This document shows, in pieces, positions 34,880 through 43,588 of a DNA stretch of 64,000 nucleotides. Source of the DNA: UBA11865 sp963749825 (GTDB taxonomy: Bacteria; Chloroflexota; Anaerolineae; Promineifilales; Promineifilaceae); contig CAVVOI010000009.1 in NCBI GenBank assembly GCA_963749825.1, positions 372,001 through 436,000 on the forward strand, in the 5' to 3' direction. The translations under genes and the position numbers were made by a program. Numbering within the stretch: position 1 is the stretch's first letter; each line of letters begins with the position of its first letter. Below the pieces are notes generated by a model that did not search any database, had not been told where the DNA came from, and worked only from the letters and a program-made list of their open reading frames with translations.

Positions 34880-36487
34880 TTATTCATTGGACCCGGAAAA
34901 GCCTGGTCCATTACCTGATCTTAAATCTAGTACCGGCAAATTTGCCCCGATCAAGATTTCGTCGCCTGGGTTCAAGCCACTGGTTATCTGGGTATATCGA
35001 TTGTCCCTCAAACCGATGGTGACGGGCACGACTTCAACCGAATCACCGATGAGCAAACTCACACTATAGGTCCCATTACTTCTATCCACATCCAAGGCCT
35101 GGTTGGGTATTAGCAGTACATCATTGGTTTCGGCCGTTACTAGATTCGCATTGGCAGTCATGCCAACTCTTACAGGTAGGTCTACTGGTCCAAGGTCAAG
35201 ATGAAGTTCGTAGACGACGAGATTACTGCCTAAGTTTGTTTTTGATTTAGGCACGATTAAGGCAATCTGGCTATCTATCTCGACATCAGGCCAGGCTTCT
35301 AAGCTGACCGTTGCCGGTTGGCCAATGGTCAAATTTCCAACATCAACTTCGTCAACTTCGAGAATTATTTCAAGCTGACTATTATCGATCACACCAATCG
35401 CCGGACCGCTGGCAAATTCTCCTTCATTGAAGTTTACAGTGGTGATGATGCCATCGTATGGGGAGATCAATACTGCATTTTCCAAGGCTTCTTGGGCATC
35501 TTCTATATTGATGCGTACCTGTTCTAACTCGGCCTCAGCCACAGCTATCTGCTCGGCCGTTGCGCTGCTTAGCAGATTATCAAGGGTAGCTTTAGCCTGG
35601 GCTAATTGGGCATCAGCCGCCGCAATTTGGGCAACTGAGGACCCGGCATTGATCTTGCTTAATTGGGCCGCGGCCGCATCTCGTTGGGCGGATGAAGCTG
35701 ACAAGCCGGCTTGGGCGCTACCCAATTGGTTCTGATCCGGGCCAGCTAACAAGAGATCAAGCTGAGCTTGGGCTGAGGCTAACCTTTGCCGCGCTTCTGC
35801 CAAAGCGGTATTCGCCGTTATATCATCCGGGTCTGGGTTTCGCGTGTACTGGATTTCCACGCTTTTCAAATTCGAATTGGCCGCGGCTAAGGCGGCTTCG
35901 GCCACCCTGATATCAGCCGGCTTGATGGCATTGGCAGTCTGGTTCAACTGGCTGGAAGACGATAAGACATTGGCTTGAGCAGCCTTCAGGTCAGCTTCTC
36001 TGGCGGCAATTTCCTCAGGCGTAGCGCCAGCTAATAATTTGTCTAATTGTGCTTGTGCACTGGCAACGGACGCTTCCGCGGCCGCTAAATCGGCTTCCGT
36101 GGGTCCTTCCAAAAGGTCATCCAAGTTAGCCTGCTTAAGCAAAAGATTTTGCTCAGCTGAGGCGACGTTTAAGGCCAGCGTTGTGGTCTCCAATTCCATA
36201 AGTACATCCCCTGCCTGGACTTTATCGCCTACCCGAACATGAACTGCATTTACCCGGCCCGGGCTGTCAATTGATAGAGTTGCCGAACGTTTTGGCGCGA
36301 CGTTGCCGCCGGCCGTGGCGCTCGCCGACAAATCGCCTATGAAGGCTTGGGCTGTCTCCATTTCAGTTTCTTCGCTTCCTCGGTTATTCCCGCGAAAGAC
36401 CAAGAATAGGGCCACGCCGATTATGATCGTTATGACGGCGCCTATAACCAGGTTACGGCCTTTTTTACTTCGTTTATTATCATCCAT
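34880..36487 (-). CDS. HlyD/MacA-like membrane fusion (adaptor) protein
   Basis: A 535-residue adaptor. One membrane helix (about 11-29) follows a basic start. The lipoyl halves flank a very long alpha-hairpin (about 95-330) built of degenerate heptads such as AEASVASAQAQLDKLLAG and AQAQLDLLLAG. The beta-barrel and membrane-proximal domains come after (about 355-520, with GMTANANLVTAE and GDEILIGANLPV). AGGAGATAT precedes the ATG. It is a tandem paralogue of the following gene, and both lie before a MacB-type ATPase and permease. No TolC-like gene is present, as expected for a cell without a typical outer membrane. Confidence 0.88.
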   Translation of the reverse strand: MDDNKRSKKGRNLVIGAVITIIIGVALFLVFRGNNRGSEETEMETAQAFIGDLSASATAGGNVAPKRSATLSIDSPGRVNAVHVRVGDKVQAGDVLMELETTTLALNVASAEQNLLLKQANLDDLLEGPTEADLAAAEASVASAQAQLDKLLAGATPEEIAAREADLKAAQANVLSSSSQLNQTANAIKPADIRVAEAALAAANSNLKSVEIQYTRNPDPDDITANTALAEARQRLASAQAQLDLLLAGPDQNQLGSAQAGLSASSAQRDAAAAQLSKINAGSSVAQIAAADAQLAQAKATLDNLLSSATAEQIAVAEAELEQVRINIEDAQEALENAVLISPYDGIITTVNFNEGEFASGPAIGVIDNSQLEIILEVDEVDVGNLTIGQPATVSLEAWPDVEIDSQIALIVPKSKTNLGSNLVVYELHLDLGPVDLPVRVGMTANANLVTAETNDVLLIPNQALDVDRSNGTYSVSLLIGDSVEVVPVTIGLRDNRYTQITSGLNPGDEILIGANLPVLDLRSGNGPGFSGSNE

Positions 36488-36716
36488 GCCGATATCTCCT
36501 GCGGCTCATTTGCCGAATATAGAGATTATTATAGAGTCCAAATCCGCAGATTTTGTGCAGAGGCTCTGCAATTTGTTCGCATTAAATTGAATAGTTATAT
36601 CGTCCGTTCAAAAACAGTTCTTGTAGGTTCGTTTCATTTGGAGGGACAGCAACTCTCCAATTACATTCTTGATAACAGATAGGCTGTTGTTTACAAAGTG
36701 AAGATGGCATCCCATT

Positions 36717-38447
36717 TTAGCGGCAAATAAGTATCGGTTGCTGGCTATTTTGAATCACTTGATTCACCGTGCTGCCGATCACAATCTCCAGGGCAGGCCG
36801 GTGTCCGAAACCACCCATTATGATCAGATTGGTTTTCTGACTGCCCACCGTCTCTTGGATAAGATTCGCGGCCGGTCTTTTACCTTTAATGTAAGTTGCT
36901 TCCACGTTTCTGTGCTTAAGGTAAGAATAAGCCCGATCGAGCGCTTTCTCCGCCCTTTTCTCCCCGGCGGCGACTACCGTCAATGTAAGCGGCCAATTGC
37001 TGGCAAGGTAGGCCGACAAAAACAAAGCTTCATCAGCTTTTCGGCTGCCATCGAAAGCCAGTAATGCTCGATCAAGGGTCGAGTTCGCTTGCTCCGGTAT
37101 TAGCAGGACCGGTCTTGGACTTCTTTGTAGGATGCGCTTGAGCGTTTGGCCATACTCGGAGGAAGGTTTGCCACCGTTTTGGTCAGCCAAGCTCATGACA
37201 AGTAAGTCGGCCCAGGCAGCCCGTTCCAATGTGCTGGTTACCAATTGGCCATCATCGAAGGCTATTTCGGCGCGAACGCCAAGTTCCATACATAGTTGTG
37301 CAAAGTTCTGTCGGGCCTGCTGGATAGATTTTTGCAGCTTATTGATCCCAGATGGGATGATACTCAAAAAAAATAGGCGTCCGTTCTCTCGTTCAGCAAT
37401 CAGGGATGCGTGCTTTATAACATTGCGATCCTCTTCAATTCCCGTGCCAGAGATAAGGATCTCCGAAAATAGAGATTCCTGAGGTCGTCTTTCGAGTCGC
37501 TCCTCACGCCATGCACCTGGAGCCGGACCCCCTTCAAATGATTCAGGCGTCATAGCCTGCATGATTTGTTCGCCAACCCGCCCTAAGACGTGACCAGGCA
37601 CACGGCCCTCATGTTGGGCTAAATCAGATGCGACAGCTACTGTATCCAGGTTCCAGCCATAAAGTTCGCGAAGTTTCTCGCGGTGCTGAAGGACCAAGAC
37701 GTATAAATCAGCTTCGGTAAATGTTGGAAAGTATCGCGCTAAACCTTGCTTGCGGATCAACTGCACCATTGGTGTATAGACCCGATCGTACCAGGCGATG
37801 AGCGCCGCCTCGAAAGAAATGTCTCCAGAGCGCACGTTAAAAGATAGCAAAAAGCGTTTGGCTTCTATCTGATCCAGTAGTACCTCATAATGATCGCCTT
37901 TGGTCATCATCAAATCGGCCTCCGGCCGTAATTGATCAAGGTTGGTTTTCTGCAAGAATTCAGAGTACTGGACCTTGATCAGGATTTCGACCGGATCATC
38001 TTCCGGGGATATAGGCACCCGCGCTTCAACCTGGGTGACGTAGGCCGGTATCGTCGTGCTTCCCATCTGGTGTGCGATGGAAACCCGGTGGTTACCATCG
38101 ATGACAAAGTAGGCGTCACCAACTTGATAAACTCGAATCGGCGTCAATCCATGTTGATTAATATGAAGCTTGACTTTCGTCCAACGGTCTTCAGTATCAT
38201 CGCTTCTAGGCAAAAATTTTCGCGTGAAATCCTGGTGCCGGCTGACACTGCCCACGATCGCATCTAAAGGGATTTCTTGAAGACCCAATTCGCTGGAATC
38301 AGCGGCCGTCAAATGGCGGCGCACGGAATCGAAGGGTAGTAATTCTGCGGATTCGCCCTTAAAGCTGGCCAGGACTTGTTGCAAAGCAGCCTGGCGGCGA
38401 GCCTCTCTAAAATCTTCTCTGGCACTGTCAAGTAAAAAATCTGTCAT
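36717..38447 (-). CDS. ParB-like domain fused to two universal stress domains
   Basis: About 576 residues (a GTG one codon earlier is possible). Residues about 58-145 resemble a ParB/sulfiredoxin-fold domain: IPLDAIVGSVSRHQDF, PIRVYQVGDAYFVIDGNHRVSIAHQMG, with the DGNHR loop that in relatives binds nucleotides. A charged helical middle part (about 165-320) has no family I recognise. The C-terminus holds two USP domains (about 345-455 and 462-577). Only the second keeps the ATP-binding pattern G-2x-G-9x-G-S/T (GGFGHRP ... IGST). It is likely a soluble nucleotide-sensing stress protein. The gene is alone, divergent from oligoendopeptidase F. Confidence 0.8.
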   Translation of the reverse strand: MTDFLLDSAREDFREARRQAALQQVLASFKGESAELLPFDSVRRHLTAADSSELGLQEIPLDAIVGSVSRHQDFTRKFLPRSDDTEDRWTKVKLHINQHGLTPIRVYQVGDAYFVIDGNHRVSIAHQMGSTTIPAYVTQVEARVPISPEDDPVEILIKVQYSEFLQKTNLDQLRPEADLMMTKGDHYEVLLDQIEAKRFLLSFNVRSGDISFEAALIAWYDRVYTPMVQLIRKQGLARYFPTFTEADLYVLVLQHREKLRELYGWNLDTVAVASDLAQHEGRVPGHVLGRVGEQIMQAMTPESFEGGPAPGAWREERLERRPQESLFSEILISGTGIEEDRNVIKHASLIAERENGRLFFLSIIPSGINKLQKSIQQARQNFAQLCMELGVRAEIAFDDGQLVTSTLERAAWADLLVMSLADQNGGKPSSEYGQTLKRILQRSPRPVLLIPEQANSTLDRALLAFDGSRKADEALFLSAYLASNWPLTLTVVAAGEKRAEKALDRAYSYLKHRNVEATYIKGKRPAANLIQETVGSQKTNLIIMGGFGHRPALEIVIGSTVNQVIQNSQQPILICR

Positions 38448-38659
38448 CACTAAGCGCTGGAGTTACGATGCCTAATACGAGCACTGCTCTTGATTACTTA
38501 ATAGTCAAGCCGATTATTAAATCTAAACCTAAAAGGGCCTGGCGCAAAGCTTATAGCTTATCTCTTTTCTATGTGTTAGCATAATCGGCGGTAAATTAAA
38601 CCTTCAGGCAAAGATATCCTTTCTAAATAAGCAAGCCCACGTAACCGGAGTAAAAATTG

Positions 38660-40489
38660 ATGACCGAATCAAAGGTACCAATGCGTCACGAGGTGGTTAA
38701 AGAATATACCTGGAACGCCCAGAGTGTATTTCCTAGCGAAGATCATTGGCAAGTCGAGTATCGCAACATCGAAAAGACGTTGGCCGAGATTCAAGGTTAT
38801 CAAGGAGAACTGGGGGTCGGACCGGCTGAGCTGTATGATGGGTTGCAACAGATCCTTGAATTCAAACAACGGGTGGAACGGTTCTTTGTTTACGCCCAAC
38901 TAGGCTTGGCAGTTGATACGATGGATCAGGCGGCCACCGCGCGGGTCAATCAAGCACTTGGATTATACGGGCGGGTTCACGCGTCTATAGCTTTTGTCGG
39001 CCCAGAAATCATTGGAATCGGACAAGAAAAGTTGGATCAATGGCTGAAAAAAGATCCTCGCCTGGCAGTTTACTCCCATTACTTCACCGATCTCTTTAGG
39101 AAACAGGCCCATGTTCGCTCGGCCGAGGTGGAGCAACTTTTGGGATCACTGGAAGATACATTTTCTGGTCCGTATCTTACCTATTCGATGATAACCGATT
39201 CTGATTTCAAATTCGCCCCGGCCACCACAGATAGCGGGCAGATTTTGGACTACACTCAGGGAACCGTCGGCGAAATTATGGGCAGTGATGACCGCTTGGC
39301 TCGCAAGACAACCTGGGAGAATCGGGGCGATGTTTATTTGGCTTTTAAGAACACCCTGGCAAGCAATCTGAGTACTTCAATCAAACAAAATGTTTACAAC
39401 ATGCGTGCCCGCGGACATGAATCGACCCTAAGTATGGCTCTGCATGCTGATAATTTACCCGTAGACGTGTTTGATAACTTGATCAAGGTCTTTAGAGAAA
39501 ATCTCCCAATTTGGCACAGATATTGGTCTATCCGGCGCCGAGCTCTAAAGCTGGATGATTTGCATCCGTATGATATTTGGGCGCCTTTATCCAACGAGCG
39601 GCCGGTCCTCTCTTACCGACAGGCAGTAGAGTGGATATGCCAGGCGCTAGCCCCGTTAGGGGATGAATACGTGACCGTCATGCGCAAAGGCTGTTTAGAA
39701 GAGCGTTGGGTTGACGTTTATCCAAATCAAGGAAAGTCATCAGGCGCGTTTTCTTGGGGGGCGCAAGGGACTCACCCATTCATCGTCATGAATTACACCG
39801 ACGATGTACTGAGCCTGGGTACCCTGGCCCATGAGCTGGGCCATTCAATGCATTCATACTTAAGCTGGCAAAACCAACCTGCCATATATGCCGACTATTC
39901 GCTTTTCGTTGCCGAAGTAGCATCCAATTTTCACCAGGCCATGTTAAGGGCCTACTTGCTTGAGCAAAATCCAGGACCGGCGCTTGAGATCGGGATCATC
40001 GAGGAGGCCATGGCCAATTTTCACCGTTACTTCCTGGAGATGCCCACATTGGCTCGCTTCGAGTTAGAAACCCATCGTCGGGTAGAAAACGGGGCCGGTT
40101 TGACGGCCGATGACATGATTGAACTTCTTGCCGATTTGTTCAGCGAGGGGTATGGTCAAGAAATGCATCTAGATCGCCGGCGAGTCGGCATCTCCTGGGC
40201 TTACTTCGGCCATCTCTACTCAGATTACTATGTGTACCAGTACGCTACCGGCATATCAGGCGCTTACGCTCTCGCAGAGAGAGTCCTATCTGGGAAAAAG
40301 AATGCGGCTCACGATTACCTGAGCTTCTTGAAAGCGGGCGGCTCGGTACACCCGCTGGATGCTCTCAAGATGGCCGGCGTTGATTTAAGTGAGCCTGAAC
40401 CCATCGAAGAAACCTATGCAACGCTCTCGAAATTGGTCGATAGACTCGAAATATTGACAGCCGATCAAAGCGTTGGGTCAAGACATTGA
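38660..40489 (+). CDS. pepF: Oligoendopeptidase F (M3 metallopeptidase)
   Basis: A 609-residue peptidase of normal PepF length. ATG at 38660 has CCGGAG 9 bases upstream. The zinc site HELGH (391-395) lies in TLAHELGHSMHSYLS, and the third ligand glutamate lies in VAEVASNFHQ about 25 residues on. Also typical are the N-terminal oligoendopeptidase domain (about 110-190) and YDIWAPL, GAFSWG and GYGQEMHLD-like segments. It degrades short peptides in the cytoplasm. The following dodecin gene is about 100 bases away and has its own ribosome site. Confidence 0.93.
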   Translation: MTESKVPMRHEVVKEYTWNAQSVFPSEDHWQVEYRNIEKTLAEIQGYQGELGVGPAELYDGLQQILEFKQRVERFFVYAQLGLAVDTMDQAATARVNQALGLYGRVHASIAFVGPEIIGIGQEKLDQWLKKDPRLAVYSHYFTDLFRKQAHVRSAEVEQLLGSLEDTFSGPYLTYSMITDSDFKFAPATTDSGQILDYTQGTVGEIMGSDDRLARKTTWENRGDVYLAFKNTLASNLSTSIKQNVYNMRARGHESTLSMALHADNLPVDVFDNLIKVFRENLPIWHRYWSIRRRALKLDDLHPYDIWAPLSNERPVLSYRQAVEWICQALAPLGDEYVTVMRKGCLEERWVDVYPNQGKSSGAFSWGAQGTHPFIVMNYTDDVLSLGTLAHELGHSMHSYLSWQNQPAIYADYSLFVAEVASNFHQAMLRAYLLEQNPGPALEIGIIEEAMANFHRYFLEMPTLARFELETHRRVENGAGLTADDMIELLADLFSEGYGQEMHLDRRRVGISWAYFGHLYSDYYVYQYATGISGAYALAERVLSGKKNAAHDYLSFLKAGGSVHPLDALKMAGVDLSEPEPIEETYATLSKLVDRLEILTADQSVGSRH

Positions 40490-40594
40490 TAGATAAAAAC
40501 GATAGTTTATTCAACTTTAAAACCTCTGAAAGGTGGGAATCTAGCCGACTCGAATGGAAATTATGAGTCAATAACCAGATAGAAGGAGATAAAA

Positions 40595-40801
40595 ATGGCA
40601 GATCATGTATATAAGAAGATTGAGATCGTCGGATCGTCGGCGAATGGTTATCAAGAAGCCATCGAAAACGCCATCGAAAAGTCTTCCGAAACCTTACGAA
40701 ATATGCGCTGGTTCGAGGTCGTGGAGACGCGCGGACAAATATCTGATGGGAAGGTGGCTCACTGGCAGGTGACGCTCAAGATTGGCTTCACGCTCGACTA
40801 A
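40595..40801 (+). CDS. Dodecin
   Basis: A 68-residue protein of the dodecin family, with HVYKKIEIVGSS, the helix YQEAIENAIEKSSETLRNM, the flavin-stacking Trp in MRWFEVVETRG, and the closing strands WQVTLKIGF. GAAGGAGATA precedes the ATG. Dodecins form hollow 12-mers that store or buffer flavins (in some bacteria CoA as well). The small gene sits between pepF and a DDAH-like gene, all on the same strand, but no functional tie is evident. Confidence 0.93.
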   Translation: MADHVYKKIEIVGSSANGYQEAIENAIEKSSETLRNMRWFEVVETRGQISDGKVAHWQVTLKIGFTLD

Positions 40802-40836
40802 GCAGGGCAACGATTAAGCCCCCAAAAAATCGAATT

Positions 40837-41622
40837 ATGATGTTAGGATTACAGAAAGACCTCCTGTTTCGTCAGGCCATTGTCCGTAGGCCCGGAATCG
40901 ATTGCGCCCAAGGTCTCACGATGGCCGGGCTTGGCGCTCCAGATTATCTGGAGCTTTGCAAGCAACATGATACGTATGTGAAAATATTGGACTCATTAGG
41001 TCTAGAAATTCATGCGCTGGAGGCTTTGCCAGGATATCCTGATGCCTATTTTGTCGAAGATGTGGCGATTGTCACCCCAAAGGTCGCGGTAATAACGAAT
41101 CCTGGAGCGCCGGCCAGACAGGGCGAAGAAGATAACCTCGAAGGCTTATTGTCTAATTTCAGGAGTACTGTGCGAATACAATCGCCTGGCACCGTCGAAG
41201 GCGGCGATGTGCTCATGGTGGGCAATCACTTTTTCGTGGGCCTATCTGAGCGCACGAACGAGGAAGGTGCGCGCCAGTTGGGCGCGATCTTGGAAAATCA
41301 CGGGCATACCTGGAGACCCGTTGCCGTGGGAGCCGGTCTGCATCTTAAATCCAGCATCAATTACGCCGGTGGCAAGAGACTGATCGTGACCCGGGATTTC
41401 GCCGGCCGGGAAGAAATTGATGGTTATGAGCAGATCGTCCTCGACGACGACGAAGCGTATGCGGCCAACTCCTTGTTGGTGAACGATACGCTCATTATGC
41501 CGGCCGGCTATCCGAAAACAAGGGCTAAGCTGGGCGAATTCGGTCTGAACATAATTGAAATCGATGTCAGCGAGATTCGTAAAATGGATGGGGGATTGAC
41601 CTGCATGTCCCTAAGATTCTAG
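40837..41622 (+). CDS. DDAH-like amidinohydrolase
   Basis: A 261-residue protein of the guanidine-modifying enzyme superfamily. Substrate and catalytic residues line up with dimethylarginine dimethylaminohydrolase: FVEDVAIV (E74, D75), GTVEGGDVL, the catalytic His in GLHLKSSI (H169) and Cys in GGLTCMSLRF (C256). It would split methylated arginine or a similar guanidino compound to citrulline and an amine in the cytoplasm. The start may be either of two adjacent ATGs. A GNAT gene follows 21 bases on, suggesting one transcript. Confidence 0.88.
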   Translation: MMLGLQKDLLFRQAIVRRPGIDCAQGLTMAGLGAPDYLELCKQHDTYVKILDSLGLEIHALEALPGYPDAYFVEDVAIVTPKVAVITNPGAPARQGEEDNLEGLLSNFRSTVRIQSPGTVEGGDVLMVGNHFFVGLSERTNEEGARQLGAILENHGHTWRPVAVGAGLHLKSSINYAGGKRLIVTRDFAGREEIDGYEQIVLDDDEAYAANSLLVNDTLIMPAGYPKTRAKLGEFGLNIIEIDVSEIRKMDGGLTCMSLRF

Positions 41623-41643
41623 GCACAGCCGGCTGGAAACAAT

Positions 41644-42147
41644 ATGAGCGAACAAGTCGCCAATCTGTCGCTTGCTCCAATGAGCCAGCGGGAATGGCAA
41701 GCGGTTAGGCAAATATACCTGGAGGGCATTGCCACCGGGTTGGCCACCTTCGAAACGGATGCTCCAGATTGGGAGACGTGGCACAGCGAACACCTGGCCT
41801 GCTGCCGCCTGGTCGCCGGCCTAAACGGTCAAGTCGTTGGTTGGGCAGCTCTGAGCCCTGTATCCGGCCGTTGTGTCTACGCGGGTGTGGCCGAAGTTAG
41901 CGTCTATGTGGCCAAGAGTGTACGGAGTCAAGGGGTGGGCAAGGTTTTGCTCCAACAGTTAATCCTGGAATCAGAGCAAGCCGGCATCTGGACTTTGGAA
42001 GCGGGCATCTTCCTCGAAAATAAGGCCAGTATCGCCCTTCATAAGAGTTGCGGTTTCCGCCAGGTAGGCTATCGAGAACGTCTCGGAGAACTGAACGGCC
42101 AATGGCGCGATGTCGTCCTGATGGAACGTCGAAGCTCGAAATTATAA
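41644..42147 (+). CDS. GNAT acetyltransferase, phosphinothricin-acetyltransferase-like
   Basis: A 167-residue GNAT protein. The order of segments matches the Pat/YncA group: IYLEGIATGLATFET, the Trp-containing WETWHSEH, VVGWAALSPVSGRCVYAGVAEVSVYV, the acetyl-CoA loop RSQGVGKVLL, and the end LHKSCGFRQVGYRERLG. It transfers acetyl from acetyl-CoA to an amino group of a small molecule such as a methionine analogue or herbicide-like compound; the natural substrate is unknown. It is the third gene of the dodecin, DDAH-like, GNAT run. Confidence 0.9.
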   Translation: MSEQVANLSLAPMSQREWQAVRQIYLEGIATGLATFETDAPDWETWHSEHLACCRLVAGLNGQVVGWAALSPVSGRCVYAGVAEVSVYVAKSVRSQGVGKVLLQQLILESEQAGIWTLEAGIFLENKASIALHKSCGFRQVGYRERLGELNGQWRDVVLMERRSSKL

Positions 42148-42212
42148 AATGATCGGCCGGCAGGGATGAGCCACGATGGTTTTTTGGAGATAATACACCG
42201 TCCCTGCAAGCA

Positions 42213-42539
42213 TCATGATTGGGCATCAAACGCGGCCAAAGCGGCCGGTAATACCTGGGTAACGCGGTGGCCGGCCGCCGGCAAGCCAACCAGGATGGCG
42301 CTGATCACCTCTTCCCTCGAAGCGCCAGCTCCCTTGGCCGCTTTAACGTGGAAGGGAATTCCACTATCTAGACGCAGTGCGGCCAAGACGGCAAGATATG
42401 CCAGTGAGTGGGTCTTTTCATCCAGGGCGCTGGCCTTAGCCAATCCTTGAACCAGTTCAGACCAGGCCCTGGCCTGCTCCGGGGCTTCACTCATGAAGGC
42501 CATAAATGCGTTGCTTATCAGTTTTTCGGGGTCATTCAT
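42213..42539 (-). CDS. AhpD/carboxymuconolactone decarboxylase-like protein without Cys pair
   Basis: A 108-residue all-helical protein. KTHSLAYLAVLAALRLDSGIPFHVKAAKGAGASREEVISAILVG matches the core of the CMD family when read in parts (AYLAVLAAL, HVKAAKGAGAS). The place of the usual CxxC redox pair reads DSGI, and no cysteine is present in the protein, so peroxidase activity of the AhpD kind is not expected. The His of PFHV is kept. AGGA lies before the ATG. It stands alone, convergent with the GNAT gene. Confidence 0.8.
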   Translation of the reverse strand: MNDPEKLISNAFMAFMSEAPEQARAWSELVQGLAKASALDEKTHSLAYLAVLAALRLDSGIPFHVKAAKGAGASREEVISAILVGLPAAGHRVTQVLPAALAAFDAQS

Positions 42540-42790
42540 TTCACTATCCTCTTTTTAGCCCAAATCGCCGATCTAATTCACATCTGTTTCAACCAAGACA
42601 GTAACCGAATTCTTTGAAGGATTCAAGAAGCGCCCATCGAAATGTATGAAAGGGGGTTGAACTTCTAATTACAAAGAGGGTCCCTAAATGGCGCCCTTCT
42701 ATCGATTGGGAACCAGCCGGGGATTTTTGACGTCTTTAAAGACAAGCGCACCTGTACTATGACGGAAAACCGCAAGAATTAGGAAAGTTA

Positions 42791-43438
42791 GTGAATGTAA
42801 TGGGAAGATCTATCATTTGGACCACCATTATGACATTGTCAATATGGATTATGGCCGGATGTGGTCAGGGTCAAGTTCTTGATTCTGCTGAACCGAGAGC
42901 TGAACCATTGTTACAAGAGACCGGACCGGTTGAAATAGCTACAGAAACTCCAGTCGAAGAGATGGTGCCTTCACCGGTCACCGTCGAGCCAACCACGTCT
43001 ACTAGTTCGACCAGCGAAGGTATTACATTGACCGTTCCAAAGCCGACGAAACAACTCATTACCAGGGAGGTGCCAATGCCTGAAATCAGCGGACGGCCGG
43101 TAGAACCAGAGCAAGCGGCCGCATTACCGCAAATAAAAACGGCAATCAACGATTTAGCCGGCAGTTTAGGTATCCCGGTGGATTCGATTTCAATCGTCGT
43201 AGTCAAGGAAGTCACTTGGGGGGATGCCAGCATGGGCTGCCCCCAACCTGGCATGGCCTACATCCAGGTTCCCCAGGACGGCTTGTTTATCCGCCTGGAG
43301 GCCAATGGCCAGACTTATGACTATCATAGTGGCGGAAACCGGGAGCCATTTCTTTGCCAACAAATGGCGCAAGTGCAGAAAGGCACCCCATTCCCGCAAA
43401 TCGACATCGTTCCACCCGGCAGCTCAATCGACGAATAA
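42791..43438 (+). CDS. Lipoprotein with C-terminal cysteine-bearing domain
   Basis: A 215-residue protein starting at GTG with AGGAAAG upstream (an ATG at 42800 is also possible). A hydrophobic start with lipobox IMAGC (lipidated C24) is followed by a Glu/Pro/Thr linker (about 30-100). A compact domain follows (about 108-205) with the pattern VTWGDASMGCPQPGM, IRLEANGQTYDYHSGG and EPFLC. The two cysteines of the domain could form a disulfide. I have a sense of this LGCPxPGMAY-like domain from other bacterial secreted proteins but cannot name a function. It should sit on the outer face of the membrane. Confidence 0.75.
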   Translation: MNVMGRSIIWTTIMTLSIWIMAGCGQGQVLDSAEPRAEPLLQETGPVEIATETPVEEMVPSPVTVEPTTSTSSTSEGITLTVPKPTKQLITREVPMPEISGRPVEPEQAAALPQIKTAINDLAGSLGIPVDSISIVVVKEVTWGDASMGCPQPGMAYIQVPQDGLFIRLEANGQTYDYHSGGNREPFLCQQMAQVQKGTPFPQIDIVPPGSSIDE

Positions 43439-43488
43439 ATATAGTGTGGCGTAATTGGTTTCACCAACACTCCAAGCAGTAAAGGGAC

Positions 43489-43522
43489 AAAAAAAAGCGA
43501 GCCACCCAGATGGATGGCTCGC
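43489..43522 (-). terminator. Terminator of the secreted nuclease gene
   Basis: GCGAGCCA (43497-43504) and TGGCTCGC (43515-43522) form an 8-bp stem with a 10-base loop. Read leftward it is followed by eight U residues (A-run at 43489-43496), an ideal terminator for the nuclease gene ending at 43589. Rightward the tail is only TATTT, so it may also weakly end the lipoprotein transcript. Confidence 0.85.
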
Positions 43523-43588
43523 TATTTAAAGATAAGCCTTGACGGTATCGGCAACAGACCCATCAGCGGCCGGCTGCCGATGCCTTAA

